6,911 nucleotides of DNA from NCBI GenBank assembly GCA_937863205.1, contig CALMGA010000558.1, positions 15,069 to 21,979 on the forward strand. The letters run 5' to 3'. Position 1 is the first letter of the stretch; each line of letters starts with the position of its first letter. Below, in pieces: positions 1-4,656 of this stretch. The notes beneath the pieces were generated by a model. That model saw only the letters and a program-made list of their open reading frames with translations. It was not told where the DNA came from and did not search any database. Made by a program: the position numbers and the translations under genes. The DNA is from an uncultured Beijerinckiaceae bacterium. Its GTDB lineage: Bacteria; Pseudomonadota; Alphaproteobacteria; Rhizobiales; Beijerinckiaceae.

Positions 1-1
1 G

Positions 2-82
2 CTTGGCGGCGGGCTTGGCGGTGGGCTCGGCGGCGGTCAGGGCGGCGGTCATGGCGGCGGGCACGGCGGTCATCATCGTTGA
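2..82 (+). CDS. C-terminal end of a Gly/His-rich protein (partial)
   Basis: The reading frame is open from the window edge and stops at TGA 80-82, leaving 26 visible residues. They are built from four-residue units: LGGG three times, then QGGG and two HGGG-type units, ending in GGHHR. Every third position fits a Gly-rich coding repeat and the frame stops cleanly, so I read it as the tail of a real gene whose start lies left of the window. Gly/His-rich tails of this kind occur on small secreted or surface proteins of alphaproteobacteria, and His clusters can bind metal ions; that is a general property, not something shown here. The gene converges on the minus-strand GH15 gene. A hairpin 27 bases after the stop probably ends its transcript. 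Full length and function cannot be judged. Confidence 0.6.
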   Translation, partial: LGGGLGGGLGGGQGGGHGGGHGGHHR

Positions 83-109
83 TCGAGGTGCCGTGACGTG
101 AACCGACGG

Positions 110-131
110 GGCGGCGACGATGATCGCCGCC
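110..131 (+). terminator. GC-rich hairpin after the Gly-rich gene
   Basis: Perfect 8-bp inverted repeat, GGCGGCGA (110-117) and TCGCCGCC (124-131), with a 6-base loop CGATGA. It starts 27 bases past the stop of the Gly-rich gene. Only two T residues follow the stem, so it is a weak match to an intrinsic terminator, but its position and stability suit one. Confidence 0.45.
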
Positions 132-600
132 TTGCCTGACCCCGGAACCACCGATCAGACTTTCTCCGCCGGGTGTAGAGGGCGATATGGCGCGAGAACG
201 ATCATCAACCGAGCGGCGAAGTGCAGGACCTCGGCGTCATAGCTCAATTCGATCAACACAAGAACGCGACCACAGCAGCCGGGGCGACAGTGGAAGCGAA
301 GTTGACTGCCTCGTCGTACCGGGCGGCGGCGAGACGGAAATCCGTCAGGCGCAGGGATGCCGCCCCGATCCGCCAGCGGTCCGATGAGCGTTGCTTTTCC
401 ATAGCAGATCGTGCGGCTGTTTGCCGACGCATCCGAGGCGCCGACACACTCCGATCCGGCTTACGGACGGGCCAAGTTGCCTGGGCCAAGTTGCCTTCGG
501 TGACGTTTGCTGCGCCTCCGAGGAGCGGACCTTCGCCGATGAGGCCGCACGACGGGAAGTCAAGCTCGCCTTCCTTGATCTCCAGCCGCAGAAACAGACC
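132..600. other. Intergenic region without a supported gene
   Basis: About 470 bases lie between the terminator hairpin and the palindromic elements. A minus-strand frame is open from 657 to 253 (134 codons). Its part from an ATG at 400-402 has G/C-ending codons, but there is no ribosome binding site and I recognise no family. A second minus-strand frame, from GTG 257-259 to TGA 155-157 (34 aa, containing ELSYDAEVLHFAARL), begins where the first ends. The two together look like pieces of one decayed gene. A perfect 14-bp tandem duplication (469-496) sits in the same stretch. The plus-strand frames are rich in Arg and Ser and look like antisense shadows. I see no RNA gene or clear promoter. 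Confidence 0.4.
469..496. repeat. Tandem duplication, 2 x 14 bp
   Basis: GGGCCAAGTTGCCT occurs twice back to back (469-482 and 483-496) with no mismatch. The unit is not a multiple of three, so it would shift any reading frame through it. This fits non-coding or decayed DNA. Only two copies exist, so it is not a typical minisatellite. Confidence 0.85.
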
Positions 601-651
601 TAGAGCATCGGACCGAAAAGTGCGGAGCGGATTTCGGATTAAGCCGATGCG
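601..651. repeat. Dispersed palindromic repeat element, copy 1
   Basis: The element begins AGAGCATCGGACCGAAAAG and folds with two nested stems: GCATCGG (605-611) with CCGATGC (644-650), and CCGAAA (613-618) with TTTCGG (632-637). From memory it resembles the short intergenic palindromes found in many copies in Rhizobiales genomes, which usually begin GAGCATCGGACCGAAAAGTG. The resemblance is recalled, not searched. It shares its first 13 bases (AGAGCATCGGACC) with the neighbouring element at 662-699. Confidence 0.6.
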
Positions 652-661
652 GCACAATAAG

Positions 662-699
662 TTAGAGCATCGGACCCGTTTTAGGGTCCGATGCTCTAA
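662..699 (-). terminator. Perfect 16-bp palindrome overlapping the GH15 stop
   Basis: TTAGAGCATCGGACCC (662-677) and GGGTCCGATGCTCTAA (684-699) are exact inverted repeats around a 6-base loop, GTTTTA. The TAG stop of the GH15 gene (696-698) lies inside the outer end of the stem, so the mRNA would fold immediately at the end of the coding region. No run of T follows on the minus strand. It could therefore be an imperfect terminator, a 3'-end stabilising hairpin, or simply a copy of the dispersed palindrome that inserted at the gene end. It may act for both converging transcripts. Confidence 0.6.
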
Positions 700-2480
700 G
701 CCTCGCGCATCGTCATGGCCGTCCGGATCAGCGCGAGGTGCGAGAAGGCCTGCGGGACGTTGCCGACCTGCCGCGCAGCTTTGGGATCGTACTCCTCCGA
801 CAGCAGACCGACGTCGTTCGCCAAGCCGAGCAGGCGCTCGAACAGGGCGTGCCCCTCCCTCTCGCGGCCCTGCAGGACGTAAACATCGGCCAACCAGAAC
901 GAGCAGGGCAGGAAGGCGCCCTCGCCCGGCGGCAGGCCATCGGCGCCAGCCTGCGTGCGATAGCGCAGCACGAAGCCGTCGACCAGCAGCTCGCGCTCGA
1001 TCGCCGCAACCGTGCCGAGGATGCGCGGGTCGTCGGCGGGCAGGAAATGAACGACCGGCAGCAACAGCAGGCTGGCGTCCAGCTCCGGGTTGCCGAAGCT
1101 CTGCGTGAAGGTGTTGCGGGCGGCGTCGAAGCCCTTGTCGCAGATGGTCGCGTGCATGCGCTCGCGCACCGCGCGCCAGCGGTCGAGCGGCGCCGGATAG
1201 CCGTAGGTTTCGGCATCGCGCACGGCGCGGTCGATGGCAACCCAGGCCATCACCTTGGAATGGGTGAAATGCTTCCGGCCGCCGCGCACCTCCCAGATGC
1301 CGTCGTCGGGCTGCTCCCAGATGCCGATGAGGTGCTCAACGAACAGCGACTGCATCGCCCACGCCGTGGGCGGTTCCTCCAATCCGCCGACGCGGGCGAG
1401 GTGCAGGGCGTGGCACACCTCGCCGAAGACGTCGAGCTGCAGCTGCTCCGAGGCGGCGTTGCCGATGCGCACCGGCGCGGCGCCCTCGTAGCCGGGCAGC
1501 CAGGACGCGGTCCATTCCACCAGCCGCCGTTCCCCGGCGATGCCGTACATGATCTGAAGATCGGCCGGGCTGCCGGCGACCGTCCGGTGCAGCCAGTCCC
1601 GCCAGGCCTGCGCCTCGTCGTAGTAGCCGCCCCGCATCAGCGCCATCAGCGTCAGCGACGAGTCGCGCAGCCAGCAGTAGCGGTAGTCCCAGTTGCGTTC
1701 GCCGCCGAGCTGTTCGGGCAGCGACGTCGTCAGCGCCGCGACGATGCCGCCGGTCGGCTCGTAGGTCAGGGCCTTCAGCGTCAGAAGCGAGCGCATGACC
1801 GGCTTCGCCCACGCGCCCCGATACTTGCAGCGCGCCGACCAGCCCCGCCAGAAGTCTTCCGTTCGCGCCAACGCCTCGCCGGCGTCGAACGCCGCAGGGT
1901 CGGGCAAATGCGAGGGGCCCCATGTCAAAGCGAAGTCGACGCTCTCGCCTTCGCCGAGCTCGAAGTCCGCGATCGTCGACCTGTCCTGTCCCGAGAGCTT
2001 GGCGTCGGTGCGCAGGACGACCAGGTTGGGTCCGCAGACGGCCCGCACGCCGCCCTCGATCTGCGTGACCCAGGGCATGGACGAGCCGTAATCGAAACGC
2101 AGCGTCAGATCCATGTGCACCGGCACCTTGCCAGTCCGACCCTCGACGCGGCGGACGATCGAGGACACGCCGCGTCCGGTCGGCATGAAATCGATCACCG
2201 CCACCGTGCCGCCCACGGTCTCGAACACGGTTTCAAGGACCATGGTGTCGCCCCGGTAGGCGCGAGTGACCGTGGCGGCGCGGTCCGTCGCGGCGAGCAG
2301 CCAACGCCCGTGCCGCGACGTCCCGAGCAGGGCGGCGAAGCAGGCGTCGGCGTCGAAGCGGGGCCAGCACAGCCAGTCGATGGAGCCGTTGCGGCCGACC
2401 AAGGCGCCGCTCAGGCAGTCTCCGATGAGCGCGTAGTCCTCGATCCGCAGCGGCGGGTCGATGTCGGGCGGTGTGTCCAA
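696..2480 (-). CDS. Glycoside hydrolase family 15 (glucoamylase/trehalase type)
   Basis: A 594-aa enzyme of the bacterial GH15 type, which hydrolyses alpha-glucosidic bonds (alpha-1,4 in glucoamylases, trehalose in the actinobacterial trehalases) with inversion. The first ~170 residues match the N-terminal beta domain of this group (EDYALIGDCLSGALVGRNGSIDWLCWPRFD near residues 14-43 in family order). The catalytic helical barrel follows, with ERNWDYRYCWLRDSS at ~261-275, the probable general acid Glu397 in DDGIWEVRGG, and the probable general base in GLLSEEYDP (Glu562 or Glu563). Length is normal for the family. No signal peptide is visible, so it is probably cytoplasmic. Start choice: the longest frame opens at TTG 2489, but AAGGA touches that codon; the TTG at 2480 has the same AAGGA nine bases upstream and is preferred. 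No ATG or GTG start is available upstream before an in-frame stop. Substrate (maltodextrin, glycogen or trehalose) cannot be told from sequence. Confidence 0.93.
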   Translation of the reverse strand: MDTPPDIDPPLRIEDYALIGDCLSGALVGRNGSIDWLCWPRFDADACFAALLGTSRHGRWLLAATDRAATVTRAYRGDTMVLETVFETVGGTVAVIDFMPTGRGVSSIVRRVEGRTGKVPVHMDLTLRFDYGSSMPWVTQIEGGVRAVCGPNLVVLRTDAKLSGQDRSTIADFELGEGESVDFALTWGPSHLPDPAAFDAGEALARTEDFWRGWSARCKYRGAWAKPVMRSLLTLKALTYEPTGGIVAALTTSLPEQLGGERNWDYRYCWLRDSSLTLMALMRGGYYDEAQAWRDWLHRTVAGSPADLQIMYGIAGERRLVEWTASWLPGYEGAAPVRIGNAASEQLQLDVFGEVCHALHLARVGGLEEPPTAWAMQSLFVEHLIGIWEQPDDGIWEVRGGRKHFTHSKVMAWVAIDRAVRDAETYGYPAPLDRWRAVRERMHATICDKGFDAARNTFTQSFGNPELDASLLLLPVVHFLPADDPRILGTVAAIERELLVDGFVLRYRTQAGADGLPPGEGAFLPCSFWLADVYVLQGREREGHALFERLLGLANDVGLLSEEYDPKAARQVGNVPQAFSHLALIRTAMTMREA

Positions 2481-2484
2481 GCCG

Positions 2485-2494
2485 GTCAATCCTT
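2485..2494 (-). promoter_or_regulatory. Ribosome binding site deciding the GH15 start
   Basis: On the minus strand the sequence reads ACAAGGATTGACCGGCTTG. AAGGA lies directly against the first TTG (2489), which leaves no room for initiation there, but nine bases before the second TTG (2480), a normal distance. This supports the shorter start. Both choices are TTG, a weak start codon, so translation is probably modest. Confidence 0.45.
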
Positions 2495-2539
2495 GTCGCT
2501 CAGCAAGCGTCGGCCGCTGATCGTCGTTGCGTCAGCTTG

Positions 2540-2605
2540 TCATCTATTCTGGAGGGATTTGCCACCATCGACGACACGAGGCGAGCCGCAACCTGCGCCG
2601 GACAT
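2540..2605 (-). CDS. Possible 21-aa leader ORF upstream of GH15
   Basis: An ATG at 2603-2605 opens 21 codons (MSGAGCGSPRV... ending SLQNR, TGA). GGAGGAG stands eight bases before the ATG, the best ribosome binding site seen in this window and better than that of the GH15 gene. The stop lies about 60 bases before the GH15 start. In the space between are short inverted sequences (CAAGC/GCTTG and TCAGC/GCTGA). The frame continues open upstream to 2773, so a longer 77-aa product is possible, but the site favours the short one. I recognise no family. It may be a leader peptide affecting GH15 expression, an unannotated small protein, or chance. Confidence 0.3.
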   Translation of the reverse strand: MSGAGCGSPRVVDGGKSLQNR

Positions 2606-2812
2606 CGCGGTCTCTCCTCCAAACGCGGCGACAATCACGCCCCGGTGCGTGCCGATGAGAAACGTCGACGTCGGCCGCGATGATCCCGGCTCGGCCATCT
2701 CATCGCGCCCGCCCGGCGGATCGTCCGTCGCCGGGCTTCGTCGCTTCCTCGGGAACCTGAGAGCGGACATCAAAGATGCGGCCCCTTGCTCGATGGTGAT
2801 CGTGCGAGCGGG
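2606..2812. other. Spacer between the DUF6880 and GH15 genes
   Basis: This is the rest of the 320-base gap between the two minus-strand genes. It holds a hairpin at 2711-2736 and a 10-bp palindrome ACGTCGACGT at 2662-2671. I see no convincing -35/-10 pair and no GGAAC/CGTT pair of the alphaproteobacterial general stress sigma factor on the minus strand. The GH15 promoter is expected here but cannot be placed. Confidence 0.4.
2711..2736 (-). terminator. GC hairpin downstream of the DUF6880 gene
   Basis: GCCCGGCG (2711-2718) and CGCCGGGC (2729-2736) form a perfect 8-bp stem with a 10-base loop, about 75 bases after the DUF6880 stop. No T run follows on either strand, so it is only a candidate terminator. 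Confidence 0.3.
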
Positions 2813-4246
2813 TCAACCATCATCCCCGGCGAGGCTCCAGAACCCGTACTTGCGTCCGTGAGCACGCTTGAGCGCGTCATTGTACATCCGATGGTCGGGA
2901 AGACCGACGTCGGCGATTTCGTCGGCATGGATCAATGCGAGCTTGGCCAGGTAACGTGCCGCATGACCATAGGCCGGTGAGCGACCTCGTCCGAGGATGT
3001 CGTCGATCAGCGCCCGGTAGAGCACCGTCGCGGCGGCGGGATGGTCGTGCTCCAGCATGCCGGCCGCCGGTGCCAGCACCTCGTAGTGCCCGCCGTCCCA
3101 CGCGGCGGCGTGGCGGATGACGAGCTTGGATGCGAGGTCGAAGCGCGGCCAGTTCAGGAAGAAGGCGAGGGCGCGGGTGCGCTGCGGGTGCGCCGCGACA
3201 TGGGCGAAAGCGCGGTCGAGCGCCTCCTCGTCCTCGAAGTCGGGAAGGGCGGCGACGTAGGCGCGAAGCAGGTCCACGTCCAGGCTCGCCTCGAACGTCG
3301 TCCAGCGCAGCCGCTGCGCGGCTTCGGTGTCCTTTTGCGCCGCCAGGATACGGATCTCGAGCCGGACCTGCCGATATGCGACGTCGTCGGTGCCGGCAGT
3401 CCCGTCCGCGACGTCTTCCCAAGCCATCACGCGCAAGCCGGGACGAGGCGGTCTGCGCACCCATTCCAGCGCTTCCGTCGCGCGGCCCGCCTCCAGCAGG
3501 CGCTCCGCGACGCCGAGGCCGTCCCGCACCGCTTCGGGGCGACGCGCCTCAAGTGCGATGAAAGCGTCGACATCCGCCGTGGCGTCGGCGATCGCCTGCC
3601 GCGCCCGGAGCAGGCGATCACGCCGGGCCTGCTGCTGCCAATCCCGCGCTCCGGATGGTGCAGCGGATGCCCGCTCCAGGGCGCGATCGAGCAAGGCACG
3701 CTCTTCCGGCGCGAGAACGGGAACGAGCCCGTGGACCGCCGTGTCGATCAGGCCGTGATCGTCGTCGCGCATCGACCCGACGACACGCTCGACGAGGCTT
3801 GCCCTGTCCTCGGGCACCATGCGTGCGACCAGGGCCGGCATGGCCTTCGCCGCCTCCTCGAAGGTCGCCCGCACCGACCCCGAGGGATCGTCGACGCGTT
3901 CGAGCACGCGGCCGGCGATGCCGAGGAAGCGCAACATGCGCTCGACCGCGGCGGCGGGATCGGCGTCGCCGAGTTCGTCGACGAGGATAAAGACCGTCGC
4001 CTTCAGGTCGGCATTGAAGGCCTTGCGCTTGTTCCAATCGACGTAGCCTCGCGCACGCGCCAAGCTGGCGAGGCGGCGGTCGATGATGGCCGCCACGGCC
4101 GACGGTCCCTTCGCGGCCGCGAGAGCTGCCATGACGGTCCTCTTGAACGGCGCGTTGTGCTGCGTCTCGTCGACGATCAGCTTCGCCAGCCTCTCGCCAC
4201 CGAGCGCGAGCAGGGCATCCGGCGTCAGAGCCGCTCGTCGTGCCAT
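2813..4246 (-). CDS. DUF6880 family protein, function unknown
   Basis: A 477-aa, almost wholly alpha-helical protein that I recognise as DUF6880. Family signatures run the full length: an N-terminal block with LGGERLAKLIVDE (15-27), a conserved YVDWNKRKAF (68-77), a helix pair with MLRFLGIAGRVLERVDDPSG (103-122), and a C-terminal block with HPAAATVLYRALIDDIL (402-418), YGHAARYLAKL (426-436) and the closing HGRKYGFWSL (463-472). The pattern suggests stacked helical repeats, as in scaffold or protein-binding proteins. There are no catalytic motifs, signal peptide or membrane segments. The start is ATG 4246, with AGGG seven bases upstream (GCAGGGTGGAAGGATG). On the same strand TATGAT (plus-strand 4279-4284) lies at a suitable distance for a -10 element, but no -35 partner is evident. 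The gene stands alone, 323 bp or more from each neighbour. Its role is unknown. Confidence 0.88.
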   Translation of the reverse strand: MARRAALTPDALLALGGERLAKLIVDETQHNAPFKRTVMAALAAAKGPSAVAAIIDRRLASLARARGYVDWNKRKAFNADLKATVFILVDELGDADPAAAVERMLRFLGIAGRVLERVDDPSGSVRATFEEAAKAMPALVARMVPEDRASLVERVVGSMRDDDHGLIDTAVHGLVPVLAPEERALLDRALERASAAPSGARDWQQQARRDRLLRARQAIADATADVDAFIALEARRPEAVRDGLGVAERLLEAGRATEALEWVRRPPRPGLRVMAWEDVADGTAGTDDVAYRQVRLEIRILAAQKDTEAAQRLRWTTFEASLDVDLLRAYVAALPDFEDEEALDRAFAHVAAHPQRTRALAFFLNWPRFDLASKLVIRHAAAWDGGHYEVLAPAAGMLEHDHPAAATVLYRALIDDILGRGRSPAYGHAARYLAKLALIHADEIADVGLPDHRMYNDALKRAHGRKYGFWSLAGDDG

Positions 4247-4599
4247 CCTTCCACCCTGCCATCCGAAGTCACGGGATCATCATAGGTGATACGGTTCCCG
4301 CGAGGTGGCGAGTTCGGTGCGCAGGTCGCACGCTTGGAAGACGGACCGGCTTGGAAAGAAGCGCATCGCGAGGCGCTTGGGGACATGAGCTGACCGGAGT
4401 GCGAGACGCGGCTCGCCAGCGCGGAACGGAAGGCCTTCTCCCGATTGGAGACCAACGTCGTCATTCTCAGGGTCGAGCGCGGGGCGAAGGTCGAGGCCGG
4501 AAGCGAGCCGGCTCGAAACTCATTCCGATGGGGTTTGCGCGTTCGCCGGATCGGTCACGATGGACGAATCACGGCTGGCGCGTGCCGGAGGCGAGCCTG
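4247..4599. other. Intergenic region with a broken coding-like frame
   Basis: The 410-base gap between the DUF6880 start and the DUF4159 stop. On the plus strand GTG 4286 opens 35 codons (IRFPRGGEFGAQVARLEDG near its start, then AWKEAHREALGDMS) to TGA 4391-4393. The same frame then runs on as ECETRLASAERKAFSRLE and VVILRVERGAKVEAG to TGA near 4595, with nearly all codons in 4394-4480 ending in G or C. The residue pattern is helix-forming and looks like protein, unlike the Ser/Cys-rich minus-strand frame over the same bases (4464-4225). I read it as a possible small gene split by a nonsense change, or a remnant. No family is recognised and no good ribosome binding site precedes it. Confidence 0.35.
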
Positions 4600-4615
4600 A
4601 TCGGTTCACACCGAT
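4600..4615 (-). terminator. Short palindrome after the DUF4159 gene
   Basis: ATCGGT (4600-4605) and ACCGAT (4610-4615) form a 6-bp stem with a TCAC loop, about 40 bases past the DUF4159 stop. There is no T run and the stem is short, so it is a weak terminator candidate. Confidence 0.22.
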
Positions 4616-4656
4616 TCCGCCAAGTGCCGGAATGGAACATCCCCAGCGGCATGGCC

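Noticed and set aside
2752..2776. GGAAC as a general stress (EcfG-type) promoter on the plus strand
   Set aside because: No CGTT follows at 16-17 bases, and no plus-strand gene lies downstream.
738..2861. 707-codon plus-strand open frame opposite the GH15 gene
   Set aside because: It is antisense to a gene with clear GH15 motifs, its translation is low-complexity Arg/Ala/Gln/Val-rich, and it has no recognisable domain. Long antisense frames are expected in high-GC DNA.
3041..4285. 414-codon plus-strand open frame opposite the DUF6880 gene
   Set aside because: It mirrors the DUF6880 coding frame, has Arg-rich composition and no domain.
4262..4285. TATGAT as a DUF6880 promoter -10 element
   Set aside because: The spacing to the ATG is suitable, but no -35 hexamer is found 16-18 bases upstream, so it is mentioned only with the gene and not listed as a promoter.
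4225..4464. 79-codon minus-strand frame overlapping the DUF6880 start
   Set aside because: Ser/Cys/Pro-rich translation, no family resemblance, and it would overlap the DUF6880 start in another frame. The plus-strand frame over the same bases looks more protein-like.
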